The position numbers were made by a program, and so were the translations under genes. The notes below the pieces were generated by a model. The model worked only from the letters and a program-made list of their open reading frames with translations, searched no databases and had not been told where the DNA came from. From positions 1-35,337 of the forward strand of contig JAQBQB010000024.1 of the NCBI GenBank assembly GCA_028287235.1: a stretch of DNA of 35,337 nt, given 5' to 3'. This document shows, piece by piece, positions 1 through 7,468 of the stretch; within the stretch, counting starts at the first letter, position 1; each line of letters opens with the position of its first letter. This DNA comes from Gemmatimonadota bacterium. GTDB taxonomy: Bacteria; Gemmatimonadota; Gemmatimonadetes; Gemmatimonadales; Gemmatimonadaceae.

Positions 1-1
1 T

Positions 2-829
2 CCTCGCCGCTCTTGCGTGATGCCGGTGAGCTCCGCCGTCGGTCACGCGATCACCACGATCGAGGGGATCAGTGCCACGCCAAGTGGCAGGAAGATCCAG
101 CAGGCATGGCTCGATCTCGAGGTCGTCCAGTGCGGTTACTGTCAGTCCGGCCAGATCATGGCCGCCGCGGCGTTGCTCGCGAAGATCCCCGCGCCCACCG
201 ACACGGATATCGATCAGGCCATGTCGGGCAACATCTGCCGGTGCGGGACTTACACACGGATTCGCGCGGCGATCAAGCGCGCCGCGCGTGCGCCATCCGT
301 CTCCCTCCTCCTTTTGCTCGCGGCTTTCAGCCACAGCGCCGCAGCGCAAACCGCACGCTCGACGCAGTTCGATCCGGTAGCGAGCGTCGTCATGCACGCG
401 CGATGCATGAACTGCCACCAGGACAATTCTCCAAGGCAGACGGATGCTGCCATCCTTCATCAACCACTCGTGGTCCGTGGGAAGGACGGCCACGGCGCGC
501 CCACCCAACAGTGTCAGGCATGCCACCAAGCGACGAACACAGCCGACGGTTTCGTTCCGGGCGTCGCGAGCTGGCAGTTGGCACCCTTGTCGATGAAGTG
601 GCAAGGGCTGACCAAGACGCAAATCTGTCAGGCAATGAAGGACCCAGCTCGGAACGGTGGCCGCCGGAGCGGAAAGCAGGTTATCGAGCACATGAAGAGC
701 GACCCTCTCGTGCTGTGGGCCTGGGCTCCGGGCGGCCATCGCACCACACCACCGCTCTCGCATGAGGAGTTCGTTAACGCGCTACAGGCCTGGCTGGCGG
801 CGGGCATGCCGTGCCCAAGGACTGGATAG
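2..829 (+). CDS. Molybdenum-hydroxylase [2Fe-2S] subunit (IorA-like, 5' partial) read in frame into a di-haem cytochrome subunit
   Basis: The frame is open at the left edge, so the true start lies outside. Numbering from the ATG at 17, residues 1-90 match the C-terminal half of the small electron-transfer subunit of isoquinoline 1-oxidoreductase/xanthine dehydrogenase-type enzymes, with the [2Fe-2S] ligands C39, C42, C74 and C76 (motifs QCGYCQSG and GNICRCGTY). The family normally ends close to residue 90. Here the frame continues into a hydrophobic stretch (95-110) ending in SAAAQ, which looks like a signal peptide. A periplasmic-type cytochrome with haem motifs CMNCH (130-134) and CQACH (166-170) follows; it resembles the small 'isoquinoline 1-oxidoreductase subunit' cytochromes that accept electrons from such enzymes. 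The parts are recognisable; whether one fused product or two proteins are made is unclear. Decayed genes downstream favour a locus in decline. Confidence 0.75.
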   Translation, partial: PRRSCVMPVSSAVGHAITTIEGISATPSGRKIQQAWLDLEVVQCGYCQSGQIMAAAALLAKIPAPTDTDIDQAMSGNICRCGTYTRIRAAIKRAARAPSVSLLLLLAAFSHSAAAQTARSTQFDPVASVVMHARCMNCHQDNSPRQTDAAILHQPLVVRGKDGHGAPTQQCQACHQATNTADGFVPGVASWQLAPLSMKWQGLTKTQICQAMKDPARNGGRRSGKQVIEHMKSDPLVLWAWAPGGHRTTPPLSHEEFVNALQAWLAAGMPCPRTG

Positions 830-863
830 CGCGAAGAATATCAACATTGCGTTCTCCATCGTT

Positions 864-929
864 CCAAGACCAACGACCATGAGGAATGCGCTTTCGAATC
901 GAGATAAGAGGCGTGCGGTGGGGTCATGA
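864..929 (+). pseudogene. Relic: C-terminal end of a tyrosine integrase
   Basis: Reading in frame to the TGA at 927-929 gives TMRNALSNRDKRRAVGS. This closely resembles the last residues of the integrase at 7469-8035, which ends TMRNALTNREERRAAAQ: 11 of 17 positions are identical and both stop directly after. No catalytic part is seen upstream, where the frame runs into the preceding gene. I infer the tail of a second, related integrase whose body has been lost. The match is short, so chance cannot be fully excluded, but same length, same position of the stop and a mobile-element setting support it. Confidence 0.6.
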
Positions 930-944
930 TTGCCCAACCGACCG

Positions 945-1251
945 GAGACGGCTCGGCTCCGCGTGTCGCGGTTCGTCAGCGTCATCAACGCGGGGCGCAT
1001 GATCAACGCGAAGCAGGCACGCAAACAGATCGAAGGAGCGGTGGTTGTCGGGATCGACATGGCGTTGTTCGAGTAGGCGCGATACGACAAGCGCTGTGGA
1101 GCCCCGATCAACAGCAACCTCGCCGACTACATCACGAGCACCAACGCCGATGCGCCGGCGATCGACGTGACGTTTCTCGATTACCCGGATACGGTGCTGA
1201 ACGCTCTCGGTGTCGCGCGGCGTCGGCGAGATCGCGCTGGCGGGGACGGGC
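945..1251 (+). pseudogene. Relic of a molybdenum-binding hydroxylase large subunit (YagR/xanthine dehydrogenase type)
   Basis: The frame from 945 encodes NAGRMINAKQARKQIEGAVV and, after an in-frame TAG at 1074-1076, INSNLADYITSTNADAPAID and VTFLDYPD. This is the C-terminal signature of the molybdopterin-binding subunit of YagR-type aldehyde/xanthine dehydrogenases (NPxxARxQIxGGxxxGIGMAL, NxNLADYxxPxxxD, GxGE). Near 1216-1219 the reading frame shifts by one, after which GVGEIALAGTG, the expected next block, is read. With one stop, one frameshift, no N-terminal ~600 residues and no C-terminal end, this cannot be functional. It lies downstream of the [2Fe-2S] subunit, so an old hydroxylase operon probably stood here. 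Confidence 0.8.
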
Positions 1252-1288
1252 CGAATCGACAGCAATCGACACCACGAATCGACAGCAG
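1252..1288. repeat. Short direct repeats CGAATCGACAGCA, left flank of the island
   Basis: CGAATCGACAGCA occurs at 1252-1264 and 1275-1287, with a degenerate unit (ATCGACACCAC) between. The same 13-mer occurs at 8050-8062, with a close copy at 8064-8076, just after the integrase gene. The pairing of copies about 6.8 kb apart around an integrase-bearing island suggests integrase arm sites or attachment-site remains; this is inference. Confidence 0.6.
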
Positions 1289-1580
1289 CTCGGTGGTCAA
1301 CCGACTTGATCGCAGTCGCAGCCAGCAAATTCCCGGGGGAACAGCGACAAGTCCGACCCTCAGAATCAGACCCCGACCTCACGCCCGTCAAGCGAGCGCC
1401 CTTGGTGAGGTGCGTGAGGTGCGTGAGGTGCGCGAGGTGCGCGAGGTGCGCGAGGTGCGCGAGGTCACGGCAACGATCACGCCGGTCCATCCAGCCGAAA
1501 GAGCAGCGCGGCCTAGAGTTGCTCTGGTGCACCAACAGTTGGCGGAATGCAGAATCCGAGCGCCCATATTCGGCGTAAGG
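1289..1580. other. Non-coding stretch without a supported gene
   Basis: Apart from the 9-bp tandem repeat at 1405-1465 I see nothing supported here. The open frames are short, overlap each other and resemble no family. It reads as eroded DNA between the hydroxylase relic and the tmRNA-like fragment. Confidence 0.6.
1405..1465. repeat. 9-bp tandem repeat (GTGAGGTGC / GCGAGGTGC)
   Basis: Three copies of GTGAGGTGC are followed by three of GCGAGGTGC and a partial seventh. The change from T to C at the second base divides the array into two blocks, as expected from stepwise slippage. It lies in non-coding, decayed DNA between the hydroxylase relic and the tmRNA-like fragment. No function is evident. 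Confidence 0.9.
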
Positions 1581-1655
1581 GGAGGCGCCGGGAATTGAAC
1601 CCGGTAACTCTACCTGACAGTGCCAGTGATACTTAGGACAATCGCCCTGATCTCA
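1581..1655 (-). pseudogene. tmRNA-like (or tRNA) 3'-end fragment: T-arm plus 3' acceptor strand
   Basis: Read on the minus strand, 1604-1588 forms a perfect T-arm, CCGGG-TTCAATT-CCCGG, followed by CGCCTCC, a typical 3' acceptor strand. About 30 nt upstream is GATTGTCCTAAGTAT, resembling the conserved GACTGACTAAGCAT that precedes the T-arm in tmRNA (ssrA). No 5' half with a matching acceptor strand exists: the space where it should lie is occupied by the DUF4238 gene starting at 1744. The piece therefore looks like a 3' fragment left by integration into an ssrA or tRNA gene. A degenerate class II tRNA is the alternative. No CCA is encoded, as in the tRNA-Ile of this window. Confidence 0.5.
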
Positions 1656-1743
1656 CCGGCGAGGAATGCCCCCCGGCGGTACCCCCAACCGCTCACCGCC
1701 GTAGGGAATGCCTCGGTGGGCGTCTCGGATTAATCTCAAGTGC

Positions 1744-2751
1744 ATGGCTGATCGCCAACATTACGTATCGCAGTTCCACCTCCGGAGCTTTGTGGACCCG
1801 GAGTCCGAGGCAACGCGCTCACCTTGGCTATGGGTCGGCAACTGCGCGACCGGGAAGGTTAAACGGAGGGCCCCGTCCAACATTGCGTGGGCGCGATCCC
1901 TATTCGATGGAGCGGGCGCGCTCGGCGACCGCGGAGCGAAGCTGGAAACGTACCTCGCCGACTCGGTAGAATCTCCCGCCGCAGCCGCGCTTCGCGAATT
2001 CTGCGGCAAGCCGGCTGGCAGGCGCGGCGAGATTCCGTCGACAATTATGCGCTACCTGGCGTGGGCCGCAGCGCGCAGCCGCACGATGTGGGCGCTGTAT
2101 CAATCCTGGATCGATGACATTGCGAATGACGATACGCCTCTTGCCGAGCCTCCGCCGCCCTGGCTGATGAACGCGACGGAGCGCGATGGAGTTCATCGCG
2201 TGGCGCATCCTCAACTGGGAACGAGGCTCGTTGGGGCGAGTGAGTATGAAGCGATGCGGTTTGCCGGATGGCGTTTTGTTGTGGAGCAGCCCGATTTTCT
2301 CGAATTGGCGCACGCGCAGGCGGCATACTTCTACGAGCGTTTCTTTCCGCGGCTGAACTGGATGATTCTCGACGCGCCGAGAGATCAGCACTTTGTGATC
2401 GGCGATCGGCCGGTTCTCTGGGGATTCCATGGTGCGATGGAACTACCTCCGGCCTATTTGAGACACGCGGCCGTCCAGCTAGTCGCACCGTTGTCACGAA
2501 CGGTCGCTCTCCTAGCCGGTCACGCGGCGAGCCCGTTTCCGGAGAGGGTCACCTCCATGCAGGTCAATCAGATCGTAGCAAATGGCGCAACCGAATGGAT
2601 CGCCGGTGCGACACGAAAGGGTGTCGAGGCCGCCCTCAATTCGCGGAACACTATTCGTAAGCCGCAGACCGACGAACCGGGTGATCGCCAAGCATCGGGT
2701 CCTCCGGAGAATACCTCGCAGTCGCCGCGTGTCGCTTGGCCTAAGGGATGA
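1744..2751 (+). CDS. DUF4238 domain protein
   Basis: The 335-aa product starts MADRQHYVSQFHLRSFVDP, the N-terminal hallmark of DUF4238 (QHYVPQFYLRNF). It later contains HFVIGDRPV, which corresponds to the family's conserved F-x-x-(S/G)D-x-PV block. I chose the ATG at 1744 because homology begins there; the frame is open to an ATG at 1708, which would add 12 unlikely residues. The biochemical role of the family is not established. No membrane segment is seen. The gene ends in an ATGA overlap with the next small membrane-protein gene, so the two are likely co-translated. It is the first gene of a mobile island that also carries restriction genes, so a defence role is possible but unproven. Confidence 0.75.
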   Translation: MADRQHYVSQFHLRSFVDPESEATRSPWLWVGNCATGKVKRRAPSNIAWARSLFDGAGALGDRGAKLETYLADSVESPAAAALREFCGKPAGRRGEIPSTIMRYLAWAAARSRTMWALYQSWIDDIANDDTPLAEPPPPWLMNATERDGVHRVAHPQLGTRLVGASEYEAMRFAGWRFVVEQPDFLELAHAQAAYFYERFFPRLNWMILDAPRDQHFVIGDRPVLWGFHGAMELPPAYLRHAAVQLVAPLSRTVALLAGHAASPFPERVTSMQVNQIVANGATEWIAGATRKGVEAALNSRNTIRKPQTDEPGDRQASGPPENTSQSPRVAWPKG

Positions 2752-3188
2752 GCATCACTCTCGTTGCATCGCTGATCTCGGCCGCGACCGCGCTCTTCGT
2801 GGCGGCGATGACGTACACTCTCAGCAAGCGCCGCGAGCGTGAAGCCGACTGGCGTAAGATTAAGCTGGAGCAATACCGGGAGTTTATTCTCGCGCTATCA
2901 GGGGTTACGGGGCGGCGCGCGACCGACGTGGATCAGCTTCGATACTCCGACTCGGTCAACACGCTCTCCCTTGTTGCGCCTGCTCCGGTGCTAGAGGCGC
3001 TGTATGCGTTCCAGGACGAAATTGGCGCTCGCAACACCAACAAATCACAACAGGCTCACGACGCAGCGCTGACCCGCCTTCTGATGGAGATCCGACGGGA
3101 TATACATCCGGCGACGAAAGCTGATGCCTCGTTCCAATTCAGGTTATACGACGCGCCATCGCCTAGAGTCACAGGGCCAAGTTCCTAG
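2748..3188 (+). CDS. Small single-pass membrane protein, unknown function
   Basis: The 146-aa protein begins with a hydrophobic helix (about residues 4-26), followed by a positively charged cytoplasmic-side stretch (KRREREADWRKIKLEQYREF) and a helical soluble domain. The topology is N-terminal anchor, soluble C-terminus. I recognise no family. Its ATG overlaps the stop of the DUF4238 gene (ATGA), a translational-coupling arrangement that suggests the two proteins work together. Its stop lies four bases from the stop of the convergent gene at 3193. The anchored architecture would suit the membrane half of a two-component defence or toxin pair, which is speculation. Confidence 0.65.
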   Translation: MSITLVASLISAATALFVAAMTYTLSKRREREADWRKIKLEQYREFILALSGVTGRRATDVDQLRYSDSVNTLSLVAPAPVLEALYAFQDEIGARNTNKSQQAHDAALTRLLMEIRRDIHPATKADASFQFRLYDAPSPRVTGPSS

Positions 3189-3192
3189 TCAC

Positions 3193-4503
3193 CTAGTCTC
3201 CCTGCGGAAAAACCGTTTCGCCGGTTCCGACGATCTGCTGCATCCGGGCGATTGCCACTTTCGCGGCGACATCGAGGCTCGAAACGTCCCCGGCCGTATC
3301 AATCGCCCGCCACCGGCCGGCCTCGTCGGGGCCAAGGATGGCGACCCCGTAACGCTCCTGCCCGTGCCATCGAAACACGGTGCCGATCAGACGACGTTCT
3401 GCGTCTGCGAACCAAGCGACTTCGCTGAAAGGAACCTCTCCCGATTTGTACGGAGGTCGCTTCGGTTGGAATGCGTCGAACTCGCGTCGCAGAATCGTTC
3501 CGACGTGGCCGCGTCGATCTTCAACCGGAGCGAGCGAATCGAGTTTGAGGGTCAGGCGCTGCGTGATCGAGACGAATGGAACGAATTGCTTAAGGAGCGA
3601 GACAGGAACTCCATCTTTGAGCGAAGTCTGAATCGCATCGTCAAAGAAGAACTCCGGCAGTGAATGCAGCGCGCGGGGATTTAGAAAGACCTCGACGCCG
3701 CTTCCCCAAGGCTCGGGCCCCGGGTCCTCGTCGAGGCGATAGCTGAACTGCGCGGCCTCTTTGGCATTGGGGTCAGGGTCCCACGCCGCACCACGCCGCG
3801 AAACCAACACGTTGCCGCGATGGAGCCCAGCCTGGTAACCCATTCGCGTGAACTTGCTGACGGCCGCGACATTCGTGTAGAGCACCGCGCTAATGTGCTC
3901 GGTTTCCGGTTGAGCGAAGAAGTTCGAGGGTATCTTCTTTTCGGCCAGTTGATGCTCCTCTACTTCCGCCGTGTCAATGACCAGTTTCCCTTGCTCGTCA
4001 TGACGGCCCGTCTGCCGGATGCCATACAGATATTGCGCGATGCCGGCCGAGCTGAAGAGCAAGGAATCGTGGCTGTAGAATGGTTGAATCGCGAGTACGA
4101 GCGCCCGTCCCTTCACGTGAGGCAGCTTCCAATACCGCTTATTGAGCTTGGAGTACAGGGCGCTCCCCAGTCGGATTGGCAATTCCTGCTGTGAACGCTC
4201 AACGCGTGCTTGTTCATCCTCGTCGACAAGCGCGCGAAGATCGACGCCCGTTATCAGCTTTGGCGTCTCGCCCGGCCGCTGCGTCGGATTGGCGGTGGTC
4301 GCCTCCACAGCGACCGTCGTCCCATTCCTACAAACCAGGTAATCGGGTCGTTCGGCCGCACGTTCGACGTCCGCGCCAATGCTCTTGAAATACGCGAAGA
4401 GAAACAGCTCGAATAGTCTCGCGTCGAAGCCGGTCGTCTGAAACTGCTCGACGAAATTGCAATCGAGATGCTCGCGACAGGCAGCGAAAACTTCCTCCAT
4501 CAT
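3193..4503 (-). CDS. Predicted PD-(D/E)XK-superfamily protein, unknown function
   Basis: The 436-aa product has an N-terminal nuclease-like block. E32 lies in ARLFELFLFAYF, PD at 53-54 in ERPDYLVC, and a strand VAVEATTANP follows with E67. This spacing (E ... PD ... 12 residues ... E-A-x-T) fits a PD-(D/E)XK fold in which the usual lysine is replaced. The same E-A-x-T pattern occurs in the BsuBI/PstI-type endonuclease domain encoded next door. The remaining ~350 residues match nothing I recognise. It is on the same strand as, and 139 bp downstream of, the methyltransferase-endonuclease gene and probably belongs to its transcription unit. A role as accessory nuclease is inferred from fold pattern and context only. 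Confidence 0.6.
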   Translation of the reverse strand: MMEEVFAACREHLDCNFVEQFQTTGFDARLFELFLFAYFKSIGADVERAAERPDYLVCRNGTTVAVEATTANPTQRPGETPKLITGVDLRALVDEDEQARVERSQQELPIRLGSALYSKLNKRYWKLPHVKGRALVLAIQPFYSHDSLLFSSAGIAQYLYGIRQTGRHDEQGKLVIDTAEVEEHQLAEKKIPSNFFAQPETEHISAVLYTNVAAVSKFTRMGYQAGLHRGNVLVSRRGAAWDPDPNAKEAAQFSYRLDEDPGPEPWGSGVEVFLNPRALHSLPEFFFDDAIQTSLKDGVPVSLLKQFVPFVSITQRLTLKLDSLAPVEDRRGHVGTILRREFDAFQPKRPPYKSGEVPFSEVAWFADAERRLIGTVFRWHGQERYGVAILGPDEAGRWRAIDTAGDVSSLDVAAKVAIARMQQIVGTGETVFPQGD

Positions 4504-4642
4504 CAGCCGCGTCGGCTCGGCTCCGGGATCGTTTCGGAGAAGCGCAACCGCTGGATGAAGGCGAGCAGGCGGAACGACAGGATCGAAGAGGATTGTAGCT
4601 CGCCTTGCCGAGGGTTTGTGAGGCTATCGTTCCCGCACTGGC

Positions 4643-7147
4643 CTATTCGTACGGACCTAGGAACCGTTCGCCGTTGAAATGAATCATGTGCGTCGGCGCA
4701 TCAGCGACCCACACCTCGGTTTCCCAAGCGATTTCGGTCATGTACTTATTCAACGCAGGTCGGTTGCGGAACGCCGTCACAAACACGAGCGGCGCAGACG
4801 ACGACTTGAAGAGTTCTTTCAGTTCGCCGTGGCGCTTCGCGTTTACCGGCCCGTGACTCGTCACCGCCTCAATCAAGATGAGCCAGTTCTTCTCCGTGAA
4901 GTGGACGACAACGTCGGGCATCTTGCCGTGCTCGTCCACCGTGACGCCAAGAGCCGACAGCGCGGCCTCATCGAAATAGCCCCACTTTTCGTCCGCGTCG
5001 CCAACGTAGATTGCGTTTGCACCCGGAGTAAAGCGCGGGCAGAACTCGTCTACAATCTCGCGGATCAGCTCATTCTGTCCGCCGGGAGATAGCGTGATTT
5101 CGAGCCCTTCGCGAATGCGAAGCGGAATCCGCTTCATCTGCCGCTCGCTGGCGTACTTCTCCGCAAGCGCCGGTGCCGAAACCAAGTAGTCGCCGAGTCG
5201 CTTCTCCCATTCCGGCGATCCCCACGAGCGCAATAGCTCCAGCGCGGTCTCAGGCACCTGGTAGCAGTATGCCGGGCTGTTGACCGGCCGGTCTTCTTTG
5301 TCCGGATTCGGAACAACCAAACCGGCGTCTTGAAATTGGTGGAGCGTGGAGCGACGAACCGTCTCGCGCGTATTCGGCTTCCATTGCTTGCCATAGTGTT
5401 CGGCCGCGAATTCCATAATCGGAGTCACGCCGCGCAGGGGCGCGCTTGCAGCAGACCACGGTTGCTTTGGCGTAAGGTCGAGAAGCGCCAATAGCGTGAA
5501 TCCGGCGCGCTCGTTGGTTTGCTCCTTCGGCAGGCCGAGTGCCTTGAGGATAGAGCAGGCCTCGACGACCCGCCGTTGGGCTGCCGTATTCTTCCGCGGT
5601 TTGTCAGGCAAGTCGATCAGTTCTCCTTCTACGATGTCATCCAGATCGGATTGGTCGCTGACACCGCCGACACGCTCCGAGATCCGCTCAAGCTGCTCGT
5701 CCGTCGGGTAGGGCAACTTCCGCAGATCAGTTGCGTTGACCTGAGTGTGTCCGTTGAACTGGCGAAAATACGAATCGAGCAGCGTCGAATTGAGGTACGC
5801 CGCGAGCCCATCCGCCAGCTTACGAGGGAGACTGTGTCCGCGGCGATGAAAGTAGTTCAGGTGGTTCTCGAACGCCACGAACTCTCCCGGTGCGGCCTCG
5901 GGCGTGAAGACCGCAGCCACGACGCGACGCTGCTCCTCCTTCGAGGAGAACCGCTTGACCAAGACATAGGTGCCCGTCGGATTCAGTTGGGCTTGAGTCT
6001 CCGGTGCGCGCTCGATTGCGTTCGGCTTCTTCGAGCCCACCCTTGGCCACTCGATCCGTCCATTCGAAAAATGGGTTGGATAGATCAGCGGTACTGTTCC
6101 CGTATCTGGTTCCGCACGGAGAAAGTCCTTCACGCGAAAATCAACCACGCGGCCCGTGGAGACCTGGACACCCAATGTTTCGATACTCCCGCGCAATCCT
6201 CGAACGATGTGCGCGATGCGCGCGTCCCACTCGTCCGGCGCGATGTGAATAAACGCGTCGGGATCACCCGAACGGACGACCTGTGAAAACGGAACCTCGC
6301 GCCGAGTGGTATGCTGGGCGTCGCCAGAGTCACTCCATTCGACTTGCACACAGTTCGCCTGCTCGTGTCCACGCTCGACGCGGAACACCACGTTTTCCTG
6401 GAGGACTTCGTCCTCGCCGAACGCCACGTCGCGCGAATCGAAAACGTGAACATGGGTTAGGCTGGCCAGACGAAGGAGATCTCGACGGAATGGCGTGAAG
6501 TACGGACCATTACAGAATGATCGTGGCGTGATCGCGATCAACTCGCCCCCCTCCGTGAGCGACCGCAGTGCCAACGAAACAAAGGCTGTGTAGAGATTGC
6601 TCGTCTCAACGCCAACCTCCCTCAACAGCCGACGTTCTGGCGAGTCGGTGCGAATCTTCCCGTATGGTGGATTCAAGATCACGACGTCGAACTGTGGCGC
6701 AGAGGTGCCGAAGAAACCGCCGGTCAACAACTCAACAGCGGAGCTGATAAAGTCTTCTTGCCGGATCTCAAACGTGACAGCAACGCCATGCTTCTGACCG
6801 TGCTCCTGGCAACCCTCAAGCACCGAAGTCAGCGCAGGAACTAGTTCGTCGTCCACCTCATACGCGACGATCTCAATACGGTTTGGGGGGCATTTGCCTC
6901 CGCAAGCCCTCGCGACCCACGCAGCAGCGAGAACTCCGACGCCCGCGCCGGGATCGAGCAGCCTTACCGTTCCGGTCTTGGGGGTGCTGAGGGAGGTCAT
7001 GAGGCGCGCAATAGCCGCCGGTGTGAAGAACTGCCCGAGGGCCGAGCGACGTTCCGGCTGAAGCCTCCGAGCGGCGTCGAGCCGAACGAGGTCCACGAAG
7101 TCGGTAAGGTCCGCAACGGCCGGCGACGGTAGCGTCTGCATGCTCAT
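4643..7147 (-). CDS. Fused N6-adenine DNA methyltransferase / BsuBI-PstI-type restriction endonuclease
   Basis: Numbering from the ATG at 7147 (834 aa), the N-terminal part is an Eco57I-class adenine methyltransferase: SAM-binding LLDPGAGVGVLA at about 63-74 and catalytic NPPYGK at 159-164. A target-recognition-like region follows. From about 525 comes a helical, winged-helix-like segment as in the N-terminal domain of BsuBI/PstI endonucleases, then the endonuclease domain with PD at 744-745 and NWLILIEAVTSHGP, the family's nuclease strand (E760). BsuBI and PstI use separate enzymes for cutting and methylating CTGCAG; here both activities sit in one chain, as in type IIG enzymes. The frame extends to an ATG at 7231, but the added residues look non-native and homology begins near LGQFFTPAAIARLM. 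Specificity cannot be read from the sequence. Confidence 0.88.
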   Translation of the reverse strand: MSMQTLPSPAVADLTDFVDLVRLDAARRLQPERRSALGQFFTPAAIARLMTSLSTPKTGTVRLLDPGAGVGVLAAAWVARACGGKCPPNRIEIVAYEVDDELVPALTSVLEGCQEHGQKHGVAVTFEIRQEDFISSAVELLTGGFFGTSAPQFDVVILNPPYGKIRTDSPERRLLREVGVETSNLYTAFVSLALRSLTEGGELIAITPRSFCNGPYFTPFRRDLLRLASLTHVHVFDSRDVAFGEDEVLQENVVFRVERGHEQANCVQVEWSDSGDAQHTTRREVPFSQVVRSGDPDAFIHIAPDEWDARIAHIVRGLRGSIETLGVQVSTGRVVDFRVKDFLRAEPDTGTVPLIYPTHFSNGRIEWPRVGSKKPNAIERAPETQAQLNPTGTYVLVKRFSSKEEQRRVVAAVFTPEAAPGEFVAFENHLNYFHRRGHSLPRKLADGLAAYLNSTLLDSYFRQFNGHTQVNATDLRKLPYPTDEQLERISERVGGVSDQSDLDDIVEGELIDLPDKPRKNTAAQRRVVEACSILKALGLPKEQTNERAGFTLLALLDLTPKQPWSAASAPLRGVTPIMEFAAEHYGKQWKPNTRETVRRSTLHQFQDAGLVVPNPDKEDRPVNSPAYCYQVPETALELLRSWGSPEWEKRLGDYLVSAPALAEKYASERQMKRIPLRIREGLEITLSPGGQNELIREIVDEFCPRFTPGANAIYVGDADEKWGYFDEAALSALGVTVDEHGKMPDVVVHFTEKNWLILIEAVTSHGPVNAKRHGELKELFKSSSAPLVFVTAFRNRPALNKYMTEIAWETEVWVADAPTHMIHFNGERFLGPYE

Positions 7148-7468
7148 TGTTGAGCAATCTACGGCTCGTGCGGAGCGCGCAGCACCCCGCGAGCGCAGGC
7201 GGCATCGATCTGTTTTGCTTAAGTCCCCCATCCGGACGCCTTCGCGATACCTGAGACGGCAGAGAGAGCCCTGCCGACTCTAGCGCCTCGCTGCGGACCC
7301 ACAACCGCCCAAGCTTGCAATGACCCGCTGGGACGCCGATCCGCCCCGAGGTCGCACGCCCGCGCCACGGCGCGGCATAAAGAGACTACGTGACGCGCCG
7401 TTCCGAGTGGCCGGGCGGGGGGCGAGGCGGGCACGCCCGGCGTCGAGGAGAACCCGCGTCGGCCGCTC
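7148..7468. other. Gap between restriction gene and integrase fragment
   Basis: No complete gene is supported. The frame of the integrase is open back to a stop at 7391-7393, and from about 7442 it encodes EENPRRPLVSEEQY, which looks like the linker preceding the integrase catalytic domain. Further upstream I find no core-binding domain in any frame. The promoter of the divergent restriction gene should lie here, but I cannot point to a clear one. Confidence 0.5.

Noticed and set aside
1405-1465. CRISPR-like array
   Set aside because: The 9-bp units are contiguous and have no spacers; it is a simple tandem repeat. No CRISPR array or cas gene is seen in the window.
1581-1740. Complete tRNA at the T-arm sequence
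   Set aside because: GGGGGC at 1675-1670 could pair with GCCTCC, but the D- and anticodon arms between do not fold acceptably; only a 3' fragment is supported.
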